DNA from: Leifsonia williamsii
GTDB lineage: Bacteria; Actinomycetota; Actinomycetes; Actinomycetales; Microbacteriaceae
Assembly: GCF_030433685.1 (NCBI RefSeq)
Contig: NZ_JAROCF010000001.1
Location: 310,001 to 374,000, forward strand
Direction of reading: 5' to 3'
DNA: 64,000 bases
In this document: one piece after another, positions 6,285-14,800 of the stretch
How positions within the stretch are numbered: the stretch's first letter is position 1
Layout of the letters: the number at the start of each line of letters is the position of its first letter
Made by a program: the position numbers and the translations under genes
Notes under the pieces: model-generated
Told to the model about the DNA's origin: nothing
Database searches by the model: none
The model's input: the letters and a program-made list of their open reading frames with translations, nothing else

Positions 6285-8840
6285 TCAGGCCCGCACGGTG
6301 GTCTCGGGCGTCAGCTCCGCCCGCGTGATCCCCGTCTTCTGGCGTACGCGGTAGAGGTGGTTCTCCACGGTGCGGAGGCTGAGGAACAGCGCCTCGGCGA
6401 TCTGCCGGTTGCTGAGGCCGTCCTTCGCGAGCTCCAGCACCTCCCGCTCCCGGTCGGTCAGCGGCGCGGGGCGGTCGGGCGTCTCGGCGGCGAACTCCCT
6501 CCAGCGCTCGGCGACGGCCGCGCCCGCGACGCGCTCGACGTCGTTCCCGGTCAGCGCCGCGCCCGTCTCGTCGAGCCAGCGCTCCGCCGCCGTGCGCAGC
6601 GCGGCGCGCTCCAGCGGCCCGCGCGCGCGGTGATGGGCGAGCGCGCGCAGCACTCGGGCCGCATCCCCTGCGGCGAGCGCCCGGTGGAGCCGGACGGCCG
6701 GCTGCAGCAGGGAGGCATCCACCCGGGACCAGGCGTCCCCGAGCTCTGCCAGCCGCTCGGGCGGCAGAGGTGCGGCGATGTGCAGCCAGCACAGCAGTGC
6801 GGGGAGGACGGCGCCGCGGTCGCGCTGCCGGAGCCCCGCCTCCCACAGCAGGTCGCCCGCCCCGGTGTCGGCGGCGTCGGCGGCGTAGCGCAGCTCGGCC
6901 TCGCTCCACTCGGCCATGATGTCGAGCCGCGGGCGCACCAGCGGATTCAAGCGCCGCAGCTCCGCGGCGAAGCTCTGCGCTCCGCGCAGGTCGCCGCGCC
7001 GGGCGCTCAGCACGGCGGCCAGGCCGAGGACGCGTTCGTCGAGCGCCGCGCTGATCGGGCCGGGCCGGCCGACGCGCAGGGCGGCGCTCAACGCGCGCCA
7101 GGCTCCCTGCTCGTCGCCCGCCGCGAGCTGCGCGGTCGCGAGCCCGCGCGCATGGATCTTGACGGTGAAGGGGTCGCCGCGGTCGAAGCCCTCGGCCAGC
7201 TGCGCACGCGACCAGGCGATCGCCTCCGTCACCCGCCCCGAGAGCAGGAGCGCGTCGGCTCGCGTCGCTGCCAGCCGGTCCAGGAGGTCGGCGGGGGCAT
7301 GGGCGGAGGTCACGGCGTGCGCGAGCTCCTCGGCGTCGGCGGTGCGCCCCTCCTCGAGCGCGGCCTCTGCTCGCAGGAGCTGCACCGTGTTGCGCAGCGT
7401 CGGGGGGACGTCAGCCGGCTGGGAGCCGAGCACCTGGCCCAGCGGGACGCCGGCCCGCAGCGGGCGGAGTAACCCGTCGACCGCCTGGCCGATCGCCGGC
7501 CCCCAGCCGCCCGCGTCCCAGCCCGCCGGGACGAGGGCGGCCGCCTCCTCCTCACGTCCGGTCGCGAGCTGCCACTGGTGGCGCAGGACCACGTACGCGG
7601 CGACGTCCTCCGCCGTGTCGCCTGGTCGCAGCTCCGTCGCCGCGAACACCTCCGACAGCCGCACCTCGTCGCCGATGGTGACCATGAGGATGCGCAGCAG
7701 CGGGAGCGCCCGCGTCACGTCCCGCTCGGTCAGCCACTCCCGGCGCAGGGCGGCGATGCGCGAGCGCAGGCGCTCGGTGAGCAGCGTGATCGCCACCGGC
7801 AGGCGGGGATCGGGAGGGTCGAGCTCGCCGACCGTCTGCCACCAGACCGGGTCGGCGTCGACCACGGCGGTCGCTTCTGCGGCGTCCTCGCCGAGCCGGG
7901 CCTCCACGTCGTCGGCGATGGCGGCGCGGTCGACCGGGTTCAACCGGGCCAGCAGGGCACGGGAGAGGGCGGGAGGCGAGACGACGACGGTGCGATCGTC
8001 GTCGGCCGCCGCGGTCACGACGCGTCCGGCGGCGGCGAGCGCCCGCAGCGTCTCCGCTCCCACGAGCCGGCGCGCGCTGAGCAGCGGGACGGCGCCGCAC
8101 CACGCGAGCAGCCGCAGAGCGTATGCCCGGTCCTCCGGCAGGTGTGCGAGGAAGACGGCGAGCAGCTCCGCCGGCTCGCTCACCTCGGTGACGCCTGAGC
8201 CGGACCAGACCCCCGCCTCCCGGCGTACGGAGCCCGCGCGCACCCCGGCCTCGAACAGCAGCAGAGCGATCAGCGGGTTGCCGCCCGAAGCGGTGGTGAG
8301 CTCGGCCACCAGCCCCGCCTCCACGGTTCCACCCGTGTGCTCGCCGAGCAGCTCGCCCATGCCGCGGATGCCGAGCGGAGGGACCTCCACCAGCGAGGCG
8401 GTCAGGCCGAGGTCGCGCGATGCCAGCGACACCTCCTGTCCGCCGGAGACCACGGCGGCGACGCGCGCGCCCACCGTCTGCGCCACGGCGAGGAGCAGCC
8501 CCAGGGAGGCGCGGTCCGTCTCCTGCACGTCGTCGAGCAGCACCAGCGGCCGCGGTCCGTCGAGGGTGCGGGTGAGCCACGCGAACACGTCGGCGGCTCC
8601 GGGGCGCGGCTCCACCTCGGCGAGGAAGCCGGGGACACCGTGCATGGCGGAGAACGGCACCTCCTTGGCCGCCCTCCTCGGCCGGACGAGCAGAGCGGGC
8701 CGCCCCGCGTCGTGCGCGCGCCGGGACAGCTCCGCGAGCACCCGGGACCGGCCCGAGCCGGCATCTCCGGTGACGACGACATCGAATCCCGCGTCGAGGC
8801 GCTGCAGCGCCGCGTCGACCGCCGCCCCGTGCACGGCCAT
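6285..8840 (-). CDS. Large LuxR-family (LAL/MalT-type) ATPase regulator
   Basis: An 851-residue protein with an N-terminal AAA/STAND ATPase: Walker A GDAGSGRS at residues 25-32 and Walker B PLVLLDDVQ near residue 100. A long helical, TPR-like middle follows. The C-terminal LuxR HTH (LTDREREVLELAKDGLSNRQ onward) occupies about residues 785-845. Such regulators use ATP and an inducer to activate promoters. It is divergent from sipW with 205 bases between them, and a symmetric motif set lies in that gap, so it is the likely regulator of the sipW-RCC1 operon and perhaps of the TasA-like gene downstream of it. Confidence 0.88.
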   Translation of the reverse strand: MAVHGAAVDAALQRLDAGFDVVVTGDAGSGRSRVLAELSRRAHDAGRPALLVRPRRAAKEVPFSAMHGVPGFLAEVEPRPGAADVFAWLTRTLDGPRPLVLLDDVQETDRASLGLLLAVAQTVGARVAAVVSGGQEVSLASRDLGLTASLVEVPPLGIRGMGELLGEHTGGTVEAGLVAELTTASGGNPLIALLLFEAGVRAGSVRREAGVWSGSGVTEVSEPAELLAVFLAHLPEDRAYALRLLAWCGAVPLLSARRLVGAETLRALAAAGRVVTAAADDDRTVVVSPPALSRALLARLNPVDRAAIADDVEARLGEDAAEATAVVDADPVWWQTVGELDPPDPRLPVAITLLTERLRSRIAALRREWLTERDVTRALPLLRILMVTIGDEVRLSEVFAATELRPGDTAEDVAAYVVLRHQWQLATGREEEAAALVPAGWDAGGWGPAIGQAVDGLLRPLRAGVPLGQVLGSQPADVPPTLRNTVQLLRAEAALEEGRTADAEELAHAVTSAHAPADLLDRLAATRADALLLSGRVTEAIAWSRAQLAEGFDRGDPFTVKIHARGLATAQLAAGDEQGAWRALSAALRVGRPGPISAALDERVLGLAAVLSARRGDLRGAQSFAAELRRLNPLVRPRLDIMAEWSEAELRYAADAADTGAGDLLWEAGLRQRDRGAVLPALLCWLHIAAPLPPERLAELGDAWSRVDASLLQPAVRLHRALAAGDAARVLRALAHHRARGPLERAALRTAAERWLDETGAALTGNDVERVAGAAVAERWREFAAETPDRPAPLTDREREVLELAKDGLSNRQIAEALFLSLRTVENHLYRVRQKTGITRAELTPETTVRA

Positions 8841-8943
8841 CCCGAACCCCCGTCCCGGCGCTCGCCGGCGGGCGCCATCGGGCGCAGTCTAGCGGCGGCG
8901 GGCGTGCACTCAGCCAGCGGGACGCGACCCGCGGCACGACACT

Positions 8944-9029
8944 CAGTACGCCACTCCCCTGCGTGCCGGAGAGCGCGCTGAGTACTGCGGTCCGGGGCCG
9001 CATACGGCGTACTGGAGGCACTCCCCTGC
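8944..9029. promoter_or_regulatory. Repeated motifs between the LuxR gene and sipW
   Basis: CAGTACGCC at 8944-8952 is repeated inverted as GGCGTACTG at 9006-9014. CACTCCCCTGC occurs at 8952-8962 and again directly at 9019-9029. A third AGTACT core sits at 8981-8986. The symmetric layout fits binding sites for the divergently encoded LuxR regulator at overlapping promoters. Confidence 0.5.
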
Positions 9030-9045
9030 CTGTGAAAGGAGCCCC

Positions 9046-9600
9046 ATGTCCACCGCCACCGCCACCGGTCGCCGCTCCACCCGCGTCATCGGCCGCGCCG
9101 CGAAGATCGTGCTCAACACGGCCGCCGTCCTCGGCCTCCTCATCGCCGCCGCGGTCGCCGCCGCCCTGCTCGCGGGCGTGCGCCCGATCGTGTTCGTCAG
9201 CGGTTCGATGCACCCGGCCATCGATGCCGGTGCGCTAGCCCTGACCAAGCCGGTCGAGGCGGGCGCGATCCGCGAGGGCGACATCGTCAGCGTCGTCCGG
9301 GACGACGACGTGCGGGTGACCCACCGCGCCGTCGAGACGAGCGAGTCCGAGGGGCGTGTCCTCCTCACGATGCGCGGCGACGCGAACAACGCCGTCGACG
9401 CCGACCGCTATGACGTCAGCGACGGCGCCGATCGCGTCTTCTGGCACCTGAACGGACTGGGCACCTTCCTCACCTCGCTCCGGACCCCCTGGCTGATCGC
9501 CGGGGCGGCCGCCCTGCTGCTCATCGCCGTGATCCCCGGGAAGAGGTCAGCCCGTCGTCGTGCCGAGAAGGCGCGGAGGCGCGCGGAGGCGGCCCGATGA
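9046..9600 (+). CDS. sipW: Signal peptidase I, SipW (ER) type
   Basis: A 184-residue membrane protease behind AAAGGA at 9036-9041. Residues about 20-45 form an N-terminal membrane anchor. The catalytic serine lies in VSGSMHPAI and the second catalytic residue is the His of VTHRAVE, so it has the Ser/His dyad of ER-type peptidases instead of the bacterial Ser/Lys. A second membrane segment and a basic tail (GKRSARRRAEKARRRAEAAR) end the protein. In Bacillus, SipW processes TasA-like proteins; here the next gene (start overlapping by ATGA) and the gene at 5498 both encode proteins with SipW-type signal regions. Symbol given by family resemblance. Confidence 0.85.
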   Translation: MSTATATGRRSTRVIGRAAKIVLNTAAVLGLLIAAAVAAALLAGVRPIVFVSGSMHPAIDAGALALTKPVEAGAIREGDIVSVVRDDDVRVTHRAVETSESEGRVLLTMRGDANNAVDADRYDVSDGADRVFWHLNGLGTFLTSLRTPWLIAGAAALLLIAVIPGKRSARRRAEKARRRAEAAR

Positions 9601-10781
9601 CCGGTCCGGCTCTGACGATCAGAGCCGCGCTCGCCGCCGGGACCGTCGCCGTCCTCGCGGCGCTGGTCGCGGTGACCCCGACGACGGCCGCCTTCGTCGA
9701 CGACGCCGCCGCGCAGACCGCGCTCGCGACGACTCCCCCACGCGATGTCGCGTTCACCGACGTGGAGGCGGGGCTCGACCACACACTCGCCCTCTCCTCC
9801 GACGGCAAGGTGTACGGCTGGGGACGGAACACGCACGGGCAGGTCGGCGACCCGGTGAGCGGCAACTTCACCACGAGACCGGCTGCCATCGCGGTGACCC
9901 CGCACCGGGTCACCGGCATCGACGCCGGGCGCTACGTCTCCATCGCCCTCGACGAGACCGGCGCCGTGTACACCTGGGGCGCCTCCACCGCGACGACGGC
10001 GGGAAGCACGCCGACGCGGGTCGGCGGGCTCCCGGCGAACATCGCCGGCGTCTCTGCCGGCGCCATGTTCTTCCTCGCCTGGACCACCGACGGACGGTTG
10101 TACTCGTGGGGAGACAACGCCAGCGGCAAGCTCGGCCGCGGCGTGGAGAACGTCACAGACCTCGTCCCCGGGCAGGTCACCGCCGCGGGCGTCGCCACGG
10201 GCATCGCCGGTGCCGACGCCGGGCGCGCCGGCGGGGTCGCCTGGAGGGCGTCCGGCACCGTCTACCAGTGGGGCGAAGGCCGCTGGGGCGCGCCGGGGAT
10301 GACCACTGGCGGCGTGCCGGCCGGAGCGATCGCCACGGCCGTGCAGGGGTCGGAGACGACGATGCTGCTCATGGCCTCCGGCGCCCTGTACTACGCGCTC
10401 GGCGCCGGGGCGTTCCAGGCGCAGACGGCGATCACGGGAGTCACGCGGGTGGCCGCGAACCACGCCGAGACCCACGACACCGAGACCTTCATGGCGACGA
10501 CCTCCGCCGGCACGCTCTACGCCTGGTGGGACAACGGTGTCGGCAGATTCGGCGACGGCACGACGACCCGCTCGGACTACCCGCGCGCCATCTCGCTCGC
10601 GGCCTTCGGATCGCCGCGGCTCAGCGACATCTCCGCCGGCGTCGGCCACTCCGCCGTGCTGACCGAAGCGGGCACACCCCTGCTCACAGGCGCCAACAGC
10701 TACGGCCAGCTCGGTGTGCTCGGCAGCCTGACGAACTCCGCCACCTACATCCCGCTCGCCCCGGTCGCGGTCTGGCCGTGA
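9597..10781 (+). CDS. Secreted RCC1-repeat beta-propeller protein with SipW-type signal
   Basis: A 394-residue protein whose ATG overlaps the sipW stop by four bases. The signal region (ALAAGTVAVLAALVAVTPTT then AAFVDDAAAQTALAT) closely resembles that of the TasA-like protein. The mature part has about seven RCC1 blades with turns such as GWGRNTHGQVGD, YSWGDNASGKLGRG, YAWWDNGVGRFGDG and GANSYGQLGV, enough to close a seven-bladed propeller. It is a likely extracellular scaffold or adhesin and a substrate of the adjacent peptidase. Confidence 0.85.
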   Translation: MTGPALTIRAALAAGTVAVLAALVAVTPTTAAFVDDAAAQTALATTPPRDVAFTDVEAGLDHTLALSSDGKVYGWGRNTHGQVGDPVSGNFTTRPAAIAVTPHRVTGIDAGRYVSIALDETGAVYTWGASTATTAGSTPTRVGGLPANIAGVSAGAMFFLAWTTDGRLYSWGDNASGKLGRGVENVTDLVPGQVTAAGVATGIAGADAGRAGGVAWRASGTVYQWGEGRWGAPGMTTGGVPAGAIATAVQGSETTMLLMASGALYYALGAGAFQAQTAITGVTRVAANHAETHDTETFMATTSAGTLYAWWDNGVGRFGDGTTTRSDYPRAISLAAFGSPRLSDISAGVGHSAVLTEAGTPLLTGANSYGQLGVLGSLTNSATYIPLAPVAVWP

Positions 10782-10802
10782 TCCCGTCTGGCCGTGATCC
10801 CG
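10771..10802. repeat. Tandem 16-base duplication over the RCC1 stop codon
   Basis: TCTGGCCGTGATCCCG occurs twice head to tail (10771-10786 and 10787-10802). The first copy contains the stop codon of the RCC1 gene, so the second lies just downstream. It is probably a replication slippage event without function. Confidence 0.8.
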
Positions 10803-10818
10803 TCGTCGCGCCGCCGGA

Positions 10819-11868
10819 TCAGGGGCGGACGAGCGACTTGATCGCGCGCCGCTCGTCCATCGCCGCGTACGCCTCGGCGATGTCGCGCAGCGGCAGCTCG
10901 AGGTCGAAGACGCGGCCGGGCTCGATGGCACCGGACCAGACGTCCTGCAGCAGCTCCTCCACGTAGTTGCGCACGGGAGCCACGCCGCCGTTGACGCCGA
11001 TGTTGTCGTTGAAGAGGGGCCGGACCGGGAGCTCGGGGCCGCCATTCGGGACGCCGACATAACCGACCATGCCGCCGGGGCGGGCCGAGCGGATGGCCTG
11101 GTCCATCGACTCCTTGGTGCCGACCGCCTCCAGCACGCAGTCGGCGCCGATGCCGTCGAAGAGCGCCTTGACCGCCGCGACGCCCGCATCTCCACGCTCG
11201 GCGACGATGTCGGTCGCGCCGAACTCGCGCGCGAGCTGCTGACGCGACTCATGGCGCGACATGGCGACGATGCGCGAGGCGCCGAGCCGCGCCGACGCGA
11301 GGACCGCGCACAGGCCGACCGCGCCGTCGCCGACGACCACGACGGTGCTGCCCTCGGTGACGCCGGCCGAGACGGCGGCGTGGTGGCCGGTCCCCATCAC
11401 ATCCGACAGGGTGAGGAGGCTCGGGATCAGCTCCTCGCGCGGGTACTCGGGCGTCGCCACGAGCGAGCCATCGGCGTGCGGCACGCGCACCCGCTCGCCC
11501 TGCCCGCCGTCGGCGTAGCCGCCGAGCTGGTCGTTGGCGCCCCACCAGCCGCCGTGCAGGCAGGAGGTGCTGACGCCGTTGCGGCAGTTCACGCAGGTCA
11601 TGTCGCAGTCGTAGAACGGCGCGATCACGAAGTCGCCCGGCTTGATGGTGCGCACCTCCGGGCCGACGGCCTCCACCACGCCCACGAACTCGTGGCCGAT
11701 GCGCCGCGGCTTCGGCGTCGGGGTCACCCCGCGGTAGCCCCAGAGGTCGGAGCCGCACACGCAGGCGGCGACGACGCGGACGATCGCGTCGCCCCCGGTG
11801 GACAGGACGGGGTCGGGAACCTCTTCGAGGCGCACATCGCGCTCTCCGTGAAGGACGGTGGCAAGCAT
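10819..11868 (-). CDS. Zinc-dependent alcohol dehydrogenase (MDR family)
   Basis: A 349-residue medium-chain dehydrogenase. It shows catalytic zinc ligands in ACVCGSDLWG and GHEFVGVVE, a structural-zinc loop with clustered cysteines (CDMTCVNCRNGVSTSC), and the NAD(P) Rossmann motif VVVGDGAVGLCAV. It probably interconverts an alcohol and an aldehyde or ketone in the cytoplasm. The start lies nine bases after the stop of the large adhesin gene on the same strand, so it may be read through from there, though a functional link is not obvious. The substrate is unknown. Confidence 0.88.
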   Translation of the reverse strand: MLATVLHGERDVRLEEVPDPVLSTGGDAIVRVVAACVCGSDLWGYRGVTPTPKPRRIGHEFVGVVEAVGPEVRTIKPGDFVIAPFYDCDMTCVNCRNGVSTSCLHGGWWGANDQLGGYADGGQGERVRVPHADGSLVATPEYPREELIPSLLTLSDVMGTGHHAAVSAGVTEGSTVVVVGDGAVGLCAVLASARLGASRIVAMSRHESRQQLAREFGATDIVAERGDAGVAAVKALFDGIGADCVLEAVGTKESMDQAIRSARPGGMVGYVGVPNGGPELPVRPLFNDNIGVNGGVAPVRNYVEELLQDVWSGAIEPGRVFDLELPLRDIAEAYAAMDERRAIKSLVRP

Positions 11869-11877
11869 GCTCCCAGG

Positions 11878-14800
11878 CTACGCCCGGCGCGTGCGCCTCC
11901 GTGCCGCGAGCGCGAGGCCGCCGAGGAGGAGCGCTCCGGCCAGGAGGGCCAGCGCGGAGACGTCGAGGCCGGTGGAGGCGAGGTCACCCGTGGACGGCTG
12001 ACCGGCGGCAGCGGGACCTCCCGCGCCCTGGCCCGGCGTGGACGGGCCCGGCGTGGACGGGCCCGGCGTCGACGGGCCCTGCGCTGCCGGCAGCACGATC
12101 CCGCTGCGCAGCTCGCGCACCGAGCCGTCCGGCGCCGTGCCGACCGCGAGCAGCGTGTGCGAACCGGTGTAGCCGGCCGGGAGCACGACGGTCGCGGTCG
12201 CGGTGCCCTGGGCGTCCGCGTCCACCACGGCGAGGACGACCGGCGCGGAGTAGATGCCGAACGTCACCGGCGAGAAGGCCGCGAAGCCTGTCGCGACGAG
12301 CGTCACGCTCTGGCCCGGCGCCGGGTTGCCGGGCACTCCGCCCAGCGGGCCGTCGGCCGCGGGGGCGAACGGTGGCAGCGGCAGCACGGCGGCGTCGGTC
12401 ACCGTGATCGCGATGTCCCGCGTCACGTCCGGCATGCCGGGAGCGGTCGCCGTGAGGGTGGCCGTATAGGTGCCGGCCGGTTCGGTCGTGATGCCGGTGA
12501 TCGTGGCCGTTCCGTCCGGTCCCTGCGTGAGGGTCAGACCGCTCGGGAGGCCGGCCGCCGTGATCCCGGACACCGCCGGGAAGGCGTGGGCGGTCGTGAT
12601 CGCGGCCCGCACCTCCACACCGCGCGTCACCGCGAGTGCGCCGGAACCGGTGAAGGAGGTCGCCTCGTTCACGGTCAGCAGGACGGCTTGCGTCGCGGGC
12701 GCGGAGGCGCCGTTCGTCGCCGAGACGGTCACCGCGTAGGTTCCTCCGGCGCCCGTCGGGGGCGTGCCGGCGATCGTCGCCGTGCCGTCGCCGTTGTCGG
12801 TGAACGAGACCCCGTCGGGCAGCGGACCGGCGACGGCGATCGTCGTCGCGACGGGCCAGCCGGACGTCGTCGTGACGGTGAACGTGCCGGCGGCTCCGAC
12901 GGAGAACGACGCCGCGTCAGCGCTCGTGATGACGGGCGCTTCGCTCGCATCCAGCGTGAGGACCTGCGTCGCCCTCGGGTCGTAACCGTTCTCGGCCGCG
13001 AGGGTGAGCGTGTACCGGCCCGCCGATCCGGCCGGCGGTGCGGCGGCGAGAACGGCCGTGCCATCACCTTGGTCGGTCAGCGTCGCCCAGACGGGGAGGC
13101 CGGCGCCGGTGATCGCCGCGGCGGGTGTGCCGCTCGTGGTCACGGTGAACGTCTGAACGCCTCCACCCGCGGCCATCGTCGCCGTGTCCGCACTGGTGAA
13201 CGCCGGCGAGGTGCCCACCGCGAGTCGCGCGTCGGTGCTCGCCGAGCCCACGGCGTTGGTGAAGGTGGCGCGGTAGACCTTCCCGGCATCCGCGAGGGCG
13301 GCCGGGAACGACAGCGACGTGCCGGTCTCGCCGTCGAGCGGACGGAACGTCGTGCCGTCCGTGGACACCGACCACTGGACGCTCGGCGCCGGGAAGCCGG
13401 AGGCCGCGGCCGTGAATGTCACGGTCTCCCCTGCCTTCACCGAACGGTCGGCCGCCGGAGTCGTGATCTGCGGGGCTTCACGGACCGTGAGCGCCACGGT
13501 CTTCGACGCGGGTGCGCCGACGCCGTTGGTCGCGACGATCGTGACCGTGGCGACGCCGCCGGGGCCCGTCGGCGTGCCGCCGAACGATCCGGAGCCGTCG
13601 CCGTTGTCGGTGAAGGTGATGCCGGCGGGCAGCCCGGAGGCCGTGAGCGCGGGCGCCGGGTAGCCGCGCAGCGCGGTCGCCGCCAGGGCGAACGAGGTGC
13701 CGACGGTGGCCGTGGCTGAGGAGGCGACGGCAAGAGCCGGCGCCTCCCGCACGGTCAGGGTGAACGCCTGGGTCGTGGCGGGTCCGACGCCGTTCGACGC
13801 GGCGAGCGTGATCGGGTACACCCCGCCGGCGCCGGCGGCCGGCGTGCCGCCGAGCACGGCGGTGCCGTCGCCGCGGTCGACGAGGGTCACGCCGTTCGGA
13901 AGGGATCCTCCGGCGAGCGACACCGCGGTCGTCGCCGGCCAGCCCGCCCTGGTGCTGACGAAGAAGCCGTCGGCCTCGGAGGCGGTGAAGGTGGCGGCCG
14001 GCGCGCTCAGGAAGGCGGGGGCCTGCGTGACCGTCAGGGCGAAGCTCTGCTGGGCCGTCGGCTGGAATCCGTTGGCCGCGCTCAGGACGAACGGATACAC
14101 GCCGCCCGAGCCCTGCGGGGCGGTGCCCGACAGCAGACCCGTGCCGTCACCGTTGTCCGTGAGGGTCAGCCACGCGGGGAAGCCGGAGCCGGACCTCGAG
14201 AGGGTGGCGGCCGGGTATCCGGACGTCGTGACGGCGAAGGAGAGCGCTGCGCCCTCCGCGACGGTCGCCGCCGCCGCGCTCGTGAAGCCCGGCGCGGTGC
14301 CGACCGACAGCGTGGCCGCGGTCGTGACGGCGCTGCCTGCGACGTTGCTGAAGACGGCGCGGTACAGCGCCCCGTCGTTCTGCGCCCCGGCGGTGAAGCT
14401 GTACGTGGTGGAGGTGGCTCCCGCGAGATTCGCGTAGTTCGCCCCGCCGTCGGTCGAGCGCTGCCATTGGACGGTCGGCGCCGGGAAGCCGCTCGCCGTC
14501 GCCGTGAAGGACGCGGTCGATCCGTCGGTGACGGCCTGAGCGGCCGGGTTCAGCGTCACGGCGGGGGCCTGATGGACGTTCAGCGTGAGCGTGCCGGTTG
14601 CGGGCGAGCCCGCGCCGGTCGCCGTGAGGGTGACGGTGCTCACGCCTCCCGAACCGGTCGGGGTGCCCGAGATGGTGGCGACGCCGCTCCCGTTGTCGGT
14701 GAACACGAGCCCCGACGGCAGCGTCCCGGTGAGGGCGATGGCGGCTGCCGGATACCCGCTCGTCGTGATGGGGAAGCTGAACGGCGTGCCGATGCGGGCC

